A DNA stretch of 64,000 nt from Neolentinus lepideus HHB14362 ss-1 (lineage: Eukaryota; Basidiomycota; Agaricomycetes; Gloeophyllales; Gloeophyllaceae): assembly GCA_001632425.1 (NCBI GenBank), contig KV425594.1:119997-183996 (forward strand). The letters are read 5' to 3'. Below the pieces are notes generated by a model. That model made no database searches. It worked only from the letters and a program-made list of their open reading frames with translations, and was not told the origin of the DNA. Both the position numbers and the translations under genes were made by a program. The stretch's first letter is position 1; every line of letters starts with the position of its first letter. Shown one piece after another: positions 15,601-26,765 of this stretch.

Positions 15601-16434
15601 TCCGTCGAGAATCCCAGACAGTGACTACGCTATCTCCGAATGTAGCAATCCGATAAGGGTCTGTAGGATCTGTAGCGATGCTATGGACCTTGCTCGGCAC
15701 GTTGGTATGGGCACCAGGGACGGGACTCCGTAAATCAAAAAGCCGTAGCCAACGATGCGATATCCCAGCCAGCAGCAAGTACCACGAATTCGGCACAAAC
15801 TCCACCGAAGATATGTAGTCCGTAGGCGAATGCTGTTGGAGAATGCGAGCGTCGCCTCTAGCATTCAATTCAGAGCGAGGTAAAGAGGGTTGAGAGCGAC
15901 CGTTGGAAGAATCGACATTCGAGGCGTGATCTACGATCGGATCCATACTTAACATGCTACGCGCTGTGCTGATGTCCCAAATAATTAGACTGGGGTCATT
16001 CCTTACTTTATCCAGACCAACGGCAAGATAATTCGGTTGAGCATCGCAGAAAGCAAGTGTATTGCACGGGCGGGAGTTTCGTACGGGGAGAGACACGCGA
16101 GGTCCACTTGTCAGAACATGGTTGCTAGCGTGCTTGGTGGATTCAAGACGCATGAGATCCACAGTCCCAGTGTTCAGCCCGACAGCTATGAGGTCTTCCA
16201 CTGCTGGATCCGGAGACCATTGAAAACACTATCAGAATAGTTCAAGGAGCATGCCTGGCGGAAATGCGAGATACGCACCTTCATAAACTGTAGATCGCTC
16301 TGAGACGTTACATGCCTAATTTCGGAAGAGTCGGGGGTACATTCATACAGAGTTATTGTGCTCCCTCCCCCTACAATGAATTTGCTTCCAGCTCGAGGAT
16401 CCCAGAGGATACGCTTGTCCGTATGCACGACCAT
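12634..16434 (-). CDS. SEA4: Mios/Sea4 WD40 protein of SEACAT/GATOR2
   Basis: Subunit of the vacuolar/lysosomal SEACAT (GATOR2) coat-like complex that relays amino-acid status to TORC1. The N-terminal third is a WD40 propeller: it opens [18 protein letters not shown], then has [36 protein letters not shown] and [14 protein letters not shown]. The middle is a Ser-rich stretch and alpha-solenoid ([19 protein letters not shown] helices, [29 protein letters not shown]). The C terminus is the diagnostic zinc-binding module: [45 protein letters not shown] and [14 protein letters not shown], with an intron between the second and third blocks. Stop TAG is at 12636-12634. The start ATG at 16434 aligns with the Mios N terminus; the frame open to 16500 begins with GTG. 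Head-to-head with DAD4. Confidence 0.92.
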
Positions 16435-16656
16435 TGTTGAAATGCACAGTTGACTTGGCCCGCTATGACCGCTGGAAATTCGGAGCCGCCGGATTGTCAC
16501 AATATAGACGCTTTATCAACTAGGACCATTTCGAGTTGTAACTTGAAGTGCCCAAGGACAACTTGAAGTGCGGAATCTAGTAGAGCAAGCGTTACACTGT
16601 AACGGCGTTACTAGACGAGTGAACGCGCCACCAACGCGTATCCTCGAACTACCACC
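16435..16656. promoter_or_regulatory. Shared promoter of SEA4 and DAD4
   Basis: Only 222 bp separate the two divergent start codons, so both promoters must overlap here. No clear TATA box is visible on either side. Confidence 0.6.
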
Positions 16657-16921
16657 ATGGAAAATCCGCATGCCGAACGTCAAGCGGTGCTCATTGAGCG
16701 AATAGCAAAGAACGCAGTGAGTACAACAAGAAATTTACGTTCCTAGACTATTCTAATCCCATTCTTAGGATAAATGCACCGAGGTTATCCTGGAACTCAA
16801 TCATTGCATCGAAGAAATCCTGAGAGCGAACGCATACGTGAAGACTGCCGCAGATCTTGTCACTAAATACCATAAGAATGTGCAATATAACCTCGAAGCA
16901 ACGAAAGGCAAGGACGCGTAA
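16657..16921 (+). CDS. DAD4: DASH complex subunit Dad4
   Basis: Small subunit of the DASH/Dam1 ring that couples kinetochores to spindle microtubules. Exons 16657-16716 and 16769-16921 join in frame across a 52-nt intron and give 70 residues, the usual size of Dad4. The opening MENPHAERQAVLIERIAKNA is the family signature, followed by a coiled-coil-like run (CTEVILELNHCIEEILRAN) and the Dad4 ending KYHKNVQYNLEATKGKDA. Too short and too split to be found by simple ORF scanning. It starts 222 bp from SEA4 on the opposite strand. Confidence 0.92.
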
Positions 16922-17163
16922 TTGAGCCCTATGCCAGTGCCACACTCGCGAGGTGACTCCTATTTTGTATTACGTGTCCAGGAGCTTAGAGGCACGTTCA
17001 TAACTTTAGCATTATCCGGTCTTATGCACTGTATTCCTCTCACACTTCAGTGCCAGAAGCCTCTACTGAGCCCGCGGAAGGAGACTGAATACATTCAAGA
17101 TTACATTGTACTGATGGATCCCCCGTATGATGCATATCTTACAAACTCTCCGAATTGACGTTG
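16922..17163. other. Short 3' intergenic gap
   Basis: This is the convergent gap between DAD4 and the SDR gene. Nothing is recognised. Confidence 0.4.
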
Positions 17164-18107
17164 CTATGCTCGTCCCAACTCCACAAATTGCAGCATATTA
17201 TGTTTGGTCGACTCGTTGATGAAATCGGGTGCATCGCGCCAAAGTATACCGTGCTCGCCTTCAGGACCCATTTCAGCTATTTTGCCAGACAAGGTCCTGT
17301 TGGTGACAAGTTCCCGAGTTGCATCCTGCAGAACCGATGGCGGTGTCTCAATCATTTTGGAGAACAGTGCCTCGTCCGCAAGATTCGACCCTGCATATGG
17401 CATGAAGAAATTCTATTCGCAGGCAAGGTTGAACTCACTGATAATTGAAGGGGCGAGACCGTTGATCGTGATACCTTCCTTCTGCAATTCTGGCCCCAGA
17501 GATCTCACTAGTCCCACCACACCATGTTTCGAAGCCGCATATATAGGACCCACAGAGAAAGGATAGATCCCTGCGTTCGATGCCGTGCACAGAATAGACC
17601 CTCCTCGTCTTCCCTTCCTGATATAGTGGACCGCAAGGTGAGTCGTATAGACCACCCCATACAGATTAACATTCAGAGTCGTCAATGGTGGGGGAATATC
17701 TGGGTCCTCCCGGACCGCCAAAAAGGGTTCCCGACTCTCCGCGCTCACCCCCGCATTTGCCACCACAATGTCGATATGCCCGACTTCGTTGAACGCAGCC
17801 TTGAATGCGGCTGCCTGCGACTCGTACGATGACACGTCGCACCGTATGAAAGTCACTCTTGAGCTTGGGTAGGTTGACTGTAGGGACCTCAAAGCTTTGG
17901 CTGCCGTTGTCGGATTAACGTCCAGAATGGTGACTACAGCCTCGCGGCTGAGAAGCATCTGTACGATGTACAGCCCAATTCCAGATGCCCCTCCTGTAGA
18001 CGTTCGGTGAGTATTGCACGTTCAGACTACATACCGTATGGTTCACCTGTTGTAATGGCATGGAGACCCTTGAGATCCACCCGTTCGACTCCGTCCGCAC
18101 TGCTCAT
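17164..18107 (-). CDS. Short-chain dehydrogenase/reductase
   Basis: Classical NAD(P)-dependent SDR, about 265-270 residues, resembling the 15-hydroxyprostaglandin-dehydrogenase-like group of fungi. The first exon (MSSADGVERVDLKG..) stops at the cofactor loop; splicing over a GTGAAC..TACAG intron restores TGGASGIGLYIV, the TGxxxGIG motif. Further landmarks are RCDVSSYE, VVANAGVS (NNAG-type motif), the catalytic Ser region LCTASNAG and YAASK (YxxxK). A second intron, GTGAGT..GCAG, joins APSII to RSNLADEAL. Ends ELGRA at 17166-17164. It points the same way as the P450 and may act with it, but the substrate is unknown. Confidence 0.9.
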
Positions 18108-18732
18108 GTTCGCGGTCACGATCGAGTCGACAGAAGGACAATTACCAGCCGCTCTCGACTGCATACTCGCATTGTGTATGGCTTTATATACGACAGCCTA
18201 TACCATACAGCCTTACGTGAACTATCTCTTCGTCAGGTGGGAAGTCAGAAGCCCAAAATACGGACCGAGTTTTGTGAGGTCCGATCGCGCCACGGCATAC
18301 TTGCCTATTTCGGTAATGTCGCACTTCATCTTAAGTTCAAAGTTCTCTGACATCTCAAATGCGGTTTCGAGATTACAAGTGGGCTTATGGTCTTTCAAAT
18401 GACACCCAATCTATTCCTACCATCCCCATGCGTTCTGCAAAAGATCGCAGTACGAGTCGGTCAAGGAAATAAAAGACATGAAGTGAGCTACGGGATGGTT
18501 GCGCTCTTGCCTGTACTATGGTTTGATATCGTCGATATTGTTGCTCACGTTCTGGGAGCGCTGGAGACAGAAAGGATGCCCTCTTGATGAGTCTGCCATC
18601 TCCCTTTGAGAGTCCCATATCTTTTTACTTGATCATATCCTCAATGTAAATGTACAGCCGCCCCGCTAAGCTTAAGACCTTCGCATATTTATCAAGAATT
18701 AATGTGGATACATGATACGTCGAACTAGAGGG
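18108..18732. other. Intergenic, no gene seen
   Basis: This is the gap between the SDR start and the end of the P450. No supported coding sequence. Confidence 0.45.
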
Positions 18733-20889
18733 TCAGTTCTTCTCTGCAGCAGTCTCCTGGATCAGCCTCGCGTACGTCTCGCTGCGAACGCTCATATGGT
18801 ACTTGAAGGGCAAGGCGTGACTGTAAGTGGCACTCAGACCTGATTCCTCAGTAGATCTAGCAAGAGCACACCGCACCTGATCATGCCGTCTCCGTAACGC
18901 CCAGGCATCTCATCCTTGGATTTTGAGATGTTGAACGCCGCCAAGGTAAGGGCGATCACGGCCCACATGCCCGTGTCAGCAAAGTGGCGGCCAGGGCAGA
19001 TACTGTATGTTTTTTCGGGTGAGCTCATATACGATGCAAGGATAGCCTTGAAATACAAACCGCCGTCCACCACCGAAGCTGGAGACGGGGTACTCATCCT
19101 TGACAGTCCCGTCAGGGTTCTGGTATCGCTCAGGCTTGAATTTCGTGGCCTCAGGGTACGTCCGCTCATCACGGTGAATAGCCCTGCACAATATGCATCA
19201 GGACCGGGAAGCCTAGACACCCGGCCTGAACACTTTACCATAAGTTCATGAGAACGGTGGTTCCTGTAACAGTCAGGTAAGCCGCGGTCGTTCAGCGTAG
19301 ATGCGAGACACTAACCCTTGGGGATGAAGTAGCCTTCGTAGACATCCTCCTCGGTGGTGGCATGCGAGATAGCTATGGAACGCAGTCATGCCTACATTCA
19401 TGCCGTTCTGATAGCACTTACATAGAGGAAGAGCCGGGCGCCATCGGAGAACCTCACGGTACAGAGCCTCGACGTATGGAAGAGATGCCCTGTCGTCGAA
19501 AGTGGGCAGCCGGTCATCACCAATAACGCGGTCGATTTCCTCCTGTGCCTTCTTTTGCGCCTCGGGGTGTAGAACCATGGCGACGAAGAAGACACCAAGT
19601 GCTGCGACAATCTGAAACATAAACATCAGATATACATAGCAGGAGATGTGTTATTCGTCTCACCGGATCCGCGCCGGCTAGAAAATATGTCAGGAGTCAA
19701 GCCGACGGACAAGATGAGAGTGAGACGTACCGGCATAGGCTGCACCAGCGACACACCTGATAGTGTCCTCGTCTTCCGGCTTGACCGAACCGCTTGCCTG
19801 AAGACGCTCCAGCAGCTTGGAGGCCATGCACTCTGAACCAACGCCAGCGCTCTGCAGAAGACGTGTTGAGACTCGAACCGACAACAGAAAGGTGTACTCA
19901 CCATGCGGGACTTCACGTAGTTGAATGGGTAGTCGCACATCTCCGTAGTCAGTCTGAGACCTTCCTTGGCGTAACTCTTGGTACCAGGCAGGTACTTGAC
20001 TGCAACGATGACTCTAAAGATGTGTTCATAACCATCGTGTTCACACTCACGAATAGGGAAGTAATCAACAGCGGATGCACCCGGTAACTGCGACTCTGCC
20101 ATCATGGCAGTAGCCTTTTCGACGAGGCCGACATAATAGTCACCAGAGTCCGCGACCTGGTAGTCGTACACGATGGCCAAAATGTTGGCACCGGCAAAGC
20201 TATGTGCGATACCGATATGAATATCCGGTCAAATGGAACATATCAGTGGACGTACTGCCGAATGTGGTTCAGGAATTCGTTGGGCTTCTCCAGAGTTCGG
20301 CGAGCCAACTCGTGTGCCTTCAGCATAGTCGTGGGCCTGTAGTACTGAGCGCGGTCCTGGCGGAACTCCTGGTGGAATAGCCGGCGATGTTCACGCCACC
20401 GAGGGCCGTAGCCAATGAAGCCCAGGTCGAAGTCCCAACCCATCCTGCAGGCCGTGTGAATAAGTAGAATGTAGCACACAAAAGGGCGACAAGCTCACAT
20501 GTTCAACATGAGAAGCGGTGGCCTGTCCGAGTACTTGTTCGACCGCTTCTCCAGCAGGTCGTTGGCGACCTTTGCTGAGTTGATAATGATCGTGTGCTCG
20601 CCAAGGTTTTCCATATGGACAATTTCACCTAGCACGAATTGAGACATGGGTTGTTCGTACAACAAGTAGTAGGGTGCTCACCATATTGCTTTCCCCACTG
20701 CTCGTAGGTCTCCCAAGGCGCAACCTTGGGGACCTGGAAGTAATTGCCGAAGATGGGGATGGACTTGGGCCCAGGGGGATAGGGTAACCCTTGAGGATTC
20801 GCAGCGCGCCTGTCCCGGTAGCGTTTGAAAAGGAGTGCAACAGCGGAGAGGAACACGAATTGGAAGAGGAGGGAGCTCGAGAAGGCCAT
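18733..20889 (-). CDS. Cytochrome P450 monooxygenase
   Basis: Heme-thiolate monooxygenase anchored in the ER, of the O-methylsterigmatocystin-oxidoreductase-like (CYP5144/CYP620-type) Agaricomycete group; the exact subfamily is not assigned. The start [20 protein letters not shown] is a membrane anchor, followed by the Pro-rich hinge [15 protein letters not shown]. About ten introns. The K-helix ExxR is in [11 protein letters not shown], the PERF-like motif is FKPERY, and the heme loop splices as [17 protein letters not shown] with the Cys ligand present. The stop is TGA at 18735-18733. Oddity: the I-helix splices as AGADPIVAAL, so the usual Thr-Thr after Asp is Pro-Ile. An upstream in-frame ATG at 20931 is judged less likely than 20889, which begins the anchor. 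Confidence 0.92.
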
Positions 20890-22457
20890 TGTGGCAGATG
20901 GCGGCAGTGACAGGAAAGTCTGTTGCGGCACAGTAAAGTAAGGGCGTACCTGGTAAATCCATTCACTCTGCCCCTGCCTGGATGATTAGCACAACTGCTT
21001 GCGCTTCCTGATAAGTAGGCCTATCAGAAGGACAGGATGAAGTCCGAACACGGCATTGGTCGAAGATAGCTTAAGTGGCTATGTTTAGATTTGTCTTCTG
21101 TAATCTTGATTGCCATTGCATTCATTACAACTTCTAAACAGAGCTGAGCTGATAGCCTTTCGGTAGCTCTTGTCATTCATAAATATTTCATTCGTTCTGA
21201 AAGATATGTATCAGACATGGTTCAACGTTCAACACGCGAAACGACACGAACCAATGACTTATCGAGGTTAATTAATGTTCCTAGATTCTCTGAATATGCA
21301 AAAGGTCCTATCACTTGCCTGTATCTCCGTCCGTGTTGCTTCCGAGACTCTTTGGTCGTCGCCTAGACCTGTTACACTCCAGTGTTCATATCCTTTGTCG
21401 CGGCAAGCTTGCAGTATAGCGAACGCGTTGTGTCCCAGCATGATCATATATAGAGCACCAACCCGAAAGGAACGACCCGTATTTTCCCACCCTCCTTTGA
21501 AGAAAATACATCGTCACTGCACCGTAACGTCCTGCTTTCTCCACTAGGCTGCGTTCGAAACTCCAGCAGGACTTGAGCTCATTATACTAACACGTCAAGA
21601 CATCCGTACGGCGAGTGCAGATGCACGAAGTTGGAATAGGCTTGCGAGGCCCAAATCTATTGTGGTTCATCGTACGTTGGTCTCGCTAGCAAAGGAATGA
21701 ACGGCCTCGCTAGCCTCAACAGCCCAACTCCAATTCATATAGTTGTTCGCCTCCTAAGTCTTGTTTAAGCGACGCGTACAGTTCTCGAGACATCATTGTG
21801 CCTGACCAGCGTCGGCTTAAGACGTCGGCTCCAGCCAACGAGGCCCGAGCAATAGAGATCAGCGCTCCGAGCGCATGACAGGTGTGCCTATTCTTTCGCT
21901 AGATCGCGATGGTGTAACGAAAGTTCAAAAGACATTCACTGCCAGTACTATACCACCCCGGACAAGCTTATTTGAATTCGGATCAAGCTCAATATCAATG
22001 GAAGACCTTTCTGAATCGGCACACTACGTACGGATTCTCATACTCCTGCATTGGATCAATCGTCGGGCTCCTAAGAAAGGTCATTTCGGATACTCACGGC
22101 TACTCCATCGTCAGTTGAATTCACCGGGCGCATAGCACGAAAATCTGTCAGGTGTTTTAGGGCCAAGCACAGGGCTAAGCTTCAGGTCAGCACAATAAAT
22201 TAATCGGCGACCTCAGAAAACAGGAAACGCCACGAGTCTCTACGGAACCAGACAGTAACCAGATATGGGTCCACTGGAACTGGGCCTGCCCAATGTGTCC
22301 AACCTCAGTCAAAGCCTTGCCGCTCATCTTTAACGCCACACTCTATAAGATGCCTATCGACGGACTCGAGCGTATACAAATCATACTCTAATTACAACAT
22401 CTGCCATCGCAGCCGGTATACACGCACTCAAACCTGTCCCGAAAATACCCGTCGACG
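20890..22457. other. Intergenic, no gene seen
   Basis: About 1.6 kb upstream of the P450. Open frames are short, with no recognisable domain and no convincing splice structure on either strand. Confidence 0.45.
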
Positions 22458-24061
22458 TTATTGGTATTTGCTGGCTCGCGGACTGTTTAGGTGTTCATAT
22501 ATGGTCTTCTCGATCTCGTCTCGTGTTTCGATACATCGTGGATCAAAGAACGGAAATAGCTGCATGTGGACGATCGAGCCGATGTTATTCACCGGATCCA
22601 CGAAGTAGTAGCTGTTCGTCAGTCCAGCCCAGCCGAAGGAACCTTCTGGTCGGCCACTTAGTGTCTGCACGTCACGTATCGGGGATCAATACAACTGGCA
22701 CCCTCCGGAGTCTATAACCGCCGACTTACTGGAGCCTTTGCGACGATGCAACTTAGCAGATTCATTCCTTCCGCATCTATCTTTGCTGTGGATCTCGCAA
22801 ACTCGGGGACACTAGTGTCCGGCAACCTTGAGTCTATCGGGCTAATAAATCTAGAGGAAGGAAGTAACTTACTCTGAAGAGAAGAATGGCGAAGACGTCT
22901 TGTATAGCGGCCTTGGCACTTTGATTCCTCTTTCAGCAAAGTCATCAGCGAAGGCCATGTCCCATGTCGTCCTTTTCAGGATCTTGGGGTCCTTTCGCAG
23001 CACAGCCTGAAGCACCTTCGCGTACCCTTGCGCGTTCCCGAACAAACACCCGCCAGCGTAATACGCTTTCCCTGGAGGAGGCTGGCCGGCAGTGTGATAG
23101 ATCATAGCATCTGTGGCGTCAAATCGCATCGCAGGGTCGCGAGCATCGGAGCTAGCGTTCCGGACGTGAATGGGGCGCACATTGGACGCGATGGCTGGTG
23201 AAAGGTGGAGGTCGAGCTCCGAAGGCTTGATCCCGAGCGGGTCGAAGAAAATGTCGCGGAACAGCTGTCGCAAGTTCCTGCCTGTAGCGCGCACAGCAAA
23301 CTGTCCGAGCCAGTCGGACGCGTGGCCGTACCTGTGGAATGGGTGATTAGAGCGGATCAGGAGGCTTAAATTTTAAATGGCATGCTAGAAGAAGGCGAAC
23401 TGACGTGAACGTGGTCCCCGGCTCCGCTACGGCGGGGATGTCGTAGTCCGAGATATTGCCCGTCAGGTAAGGGAGACTCTTGTGAGGGACACTCCCGTCG
23501 CTTGGGTGGTACTGAGCCAGAAATCGGTTGCTGCTATGCGGAGTCATATCAACTAGCCGTACGCACCAGTTCATTGGCGAGTGGGTGACTCCACCAATAC
23601 GCTGCGCCAGCTGAATGTGTAAGTAGCATTCGAAGAGTGACGCGCGTCTTTTGGTCTCTTAACTTCATGACCTTCTTCTTGTCAGGCCCGATGCCATCAA
23701 AGTCCTCAATGACTTTGGTGACCAGATGGCCAGATGAAGGTCGGAATTCAGGGAGTACTCGAATAAGCGCGTCGTGACTATCCAGATCTCGCAGAGTCAA
23801 CCCATAGTTATTCAAGCCACGCTCCAAAACATGGAGGACGACCATGGCCATGGTTATTTTAGCGCAGCTGGCTAGCCAACCGGCATGTTCTGGTCGGAAC
23901 TTTTCACCCTCTGGAGTATCCGGTGAAGGGACGAGAGCCAGGCCCGACACGCCGTTGAAGAGAACCGCCTCCTTGTCGAAGACAACCAGCTGGAAACCAG
24001 GAGCGACACCATCTGCCACAGCCCTGTCAAGAACGGCCTGAAGTTTGTTTCCGAGGAGCAT
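22458..24061 (-). CDS. Beta-lactamase/esterase-like serine hydrolase
   Basis: Member of the class-C beta-lactamase / penicillin-binding-protein-like fold, in fungi usually esterases, lactonases or transesterases of secondary metabolism rather than antibiotic resistance enzymes. The start MLLGNKLQAVLDRAVADG.. is followed by GFQLVVFDKEAVLFNG, then the SxxK active-site box in ASCAKITMAM (about residue 66), the downstream block MLLTHSAGAAYWW and a YGHASDW region at the place of the catalytic Tyr. Near the C terminus there is FGWAGLTNSYYFVDP. At least four introns; the protein ends SPRASKYQ. No signal peptide is seen, so it is probably intracellular. Neighbours P450 and SDR point the same way. Confidence 0.87.
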
Positions 24062-24127
24062 GAGGTCGCTAGAATCGGGTGGGGAGTGGTGTGCTGAATT
24101 GAGGGGCTTGCTCAGACTCAGTGCCTT

Positions 24128-24496
24128 TTAACGGAAGCAAAGAAGGTCAATTAGTTGGTTGGATAACCCCGACATCAGTCTGAGATAAATTGTCTTCGAC
24201 TCGGAAGCACCATTGCCGGATGCTTCCTGATGGCTAACGATGGCACTTTGGTCGACGTCAGCGGGGTCAAATGAATCGTAAAGCCAACGGGCTATGCGAC
24301 ATAACAACTCGGGGAGGCTAGTGCGAGTGAAAAACGCTACCTTATTCTTAGCATGCAATTGGAGATTGAAATCGCTGCTAATCACTTGTACGGCGAGCCG
24401 CCAGGGGAGAGAAATGATTGAGAAGAGTGTGCCCATGGAGTCAACGTAATGCAGGTCGATTAAGGAGAGGACGGGGCGTCCAAGGGTCCCTGTCAT
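24128..24496 (-). CDS. Uncertain small ORF, 122 aa
   Basis: A single open frame with an ATG at 24496, just upstream of the beta-lactamase-like gene and on the same strand. It has no family I recognise, no signal peptide and no clear introns. A TATA-like string lies around 24508-24514. It may be a lineage-specific gene, an upstream exon or chance. Confidence 0.22.
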   Translation of the reverse strand: MTGTLGRPVLSLIDLHYVDSMGTLFSIISLPWRLAVQVISSDFNLQLHAKNKVAFFTRTSLPELLCRIARWLYDSFDPADVDQSAIVSHQEASGNGASESKTIYLRLMSGLSNQLIDLLCFR

Positions 24497-26765
24497 TTTG
24501 CTGCAGTATATATATCATCGATCTAAGGTTGAACAGATGCGTCAGTGTCTACAATTGACAATTCACCGGGTGGCATCGTTAGAGTTACTACATAAAGGCT
24601 AGTCGCTACCTTATCCCCGCCACTTATGTTGTCTGGACTATGATCCGCACCTAGTCCACTTAAATGCGTCTTCAAGTTTCAGAAGCTATCAGGAACTCAT
24701 CTAGGTACACGGGGACAGCTATATCTTCTGGCCATCATTAAGCTCCATCAGACATCGTCGTCGCGGAAGCACAGGAAGGTACCACTGGTGCCGCACTGAC
24801 ACCAGGATCTCTGCGTCCATGTCATCGTTATCCTATATCGTACGTGACTGCGCAGGGACTGCGCAGGGCCTGTGTTCCGTTGACCGGTCCCTTTAGTAAC
24901 CTATAAATACTGGATACGGGCCGTATCTTATACACATTAAAGATCTCCTGCAGAACCGTCTCACATTCACTTCGAGAAGTGGTCGCAAGTAACCAAACTT
25001 ACCTAGCATGGAGTTGGTGGTCCAGGTGGAAGGAGACAACGGAGATCCGTTCTATCCCATGCAGATTCAAGTTTGGGACATACTCTGGCCTTAATACTTC
25101 CTACTATCATCCACTGACCTGGCGCGATCTGCAGTCGCAAGGAAGTTACGTTCTGCATATTTCATTCTTCCAGTGAACTGCCTTGGACTTCGGCTCAGGA
25201 CCGTTGAATCGAACCCGAAATATTCACGGACAACGACAAGGATAGCGATTCACTCCCTTAGTCCGCCATATTCGGATCACCCGAAGCCATCAGGATCGAT
25301 GATACGCCTAAACTTAAGGCCCAAGAGCCAAGGTTCGAAGGATTAGGAATGCACAACAATATCGAGTTATCTTCAACGAAAGGTCAAGTCCTGCTAAGGC
25401 AAACGTACCATGAAGCTCAACTAGAGGTTGAAATGATACCGTGGCCGCTTAGCCTATTCTGTGATACCCTGTCGAGATCAGCACATGCATCGTCGAGATG
25501 ATGCAAGGATAGCTGACAAGATGCCTCGTCGGCCTCGTACTCTCTGATCCACGGACTTGCGAATCGGCTTCGGTCTCGGCAATGAAGACCAGCGCGCCCG
25601 ACTCGCCACAGCCAGGTGGTAGTTTTGCCTAGCAGAATATTGCTCGATTATGGATCTGTCAGTTGTTCTCATCGTGTGGCCACATCAAGCTAAGCTCTGA
25701 CCGCCCCTTATTCCGAGTCAGCAATCGCATGGATGACGAGGACCGCGCACCCTCGCACCGCCGCACAGGTGAGCAGGTAAGGGTTAAGGCTCTGACAGAT
25801 ATCCAACTTATAGCTTTTGGCTCGCCGATGCCCACAGGGCTGTTAGAGGTATATCTGTTGCATTCCTTCTACGGTGCCGTGGAGTCGCCCATTGTATAGA
25901 AACCACATAACGTCTTTCCGCGACGATGAGTGGACTCCAGGGGTTTTCTTCATGTACACGTCCCGCACATCGCCGTCTTCCACGAGTCAAATTTGTGTTC
26001 AAGCCCAGATCTCCTGGATTGCCCCGCGCAGAGCCGCGGAGCTTCATCTTGCTCGATATTTCAGGCTCTTGTCCGGCACAGTGCGTACATTTCATGGACA
26101 TCTCATGTTATAATCAACTGCTTGCGGGCAGCTTGCTCTTCAGCCTATCGGAATCCTTCTCCCTCATTTGACATCAAAGTGCTATTTCTGGACTAACAAT
26201 TGCAAAGAACCCCTTGAACACAGCGACTCGAATGAACTTCATGTGATAATGTGAAACTTCCGCTGCTTGTTTGACAGATTCGTGGTATCGTACCTGTCGG
26301 CCTGTTTGCCATCGTCCCGATACTCGTCTATATCTGATGAGTCTAATTCTTATGATATAGACTCATCGTTAGCATCCTGTTCGCCCCGGCCACTCTGCTT
26401 CTCTCGGGTTAGGCTTGACATGTCATCCGCTGGTACCTTTGTTCGACATCCGGTTCAAAATCTTCAAGAGCAGAATTGTTGACAGGTGTCGTATTTATAC
26501 TGTCGTGACTTGTGAAGTGAACCCGCTGGTGCTGCCGTGGCATCCGAATCTGAATGTCCCAAGAAAGGGATCAGCATGGCTGCACTCTGGCCACCTGCAC
26601 CACGACGTTCATTTGTAGCAGGAATGTGTATTTGAAGACTATGCACTTACGAGACCACATCGCGAAAGGTATTGTTGTTCAGTGAAGCCTGGTAAACTGA
26701 TTAAGCGGTGGCTGACAGAACCTAGTCTAACATAGAGCGAGCGTGAGCTCTTTGACGTTACTGAT
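24497..26765. other. Intergenic, possible decayed sequence
   Basis: About 2.3 kb without a supportable gene. Several short open frames cluster at 25.7-26.2 kb on both strands but do not assemble into one product. It may hold remnants. Confidence 0.35.

Noticed and set aside
16435..16500. Longer N terminus of SEA4
   Set aside because: The codon at 16500 is GTG, and homology to Mios begins right after the ATG at 16434.
22458..24061. Beta-lactamase-like gene as an antibiotic-resistance gene
   Set aside because: It has fungal introns and sits among fungal metabolic genes; fungal members of this fold are usually esterases or lactonases.
25663..26196. Cluster of short frames that might be one spliced gene
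   Set aside because: I could not join them into a product with recognisable blocks.
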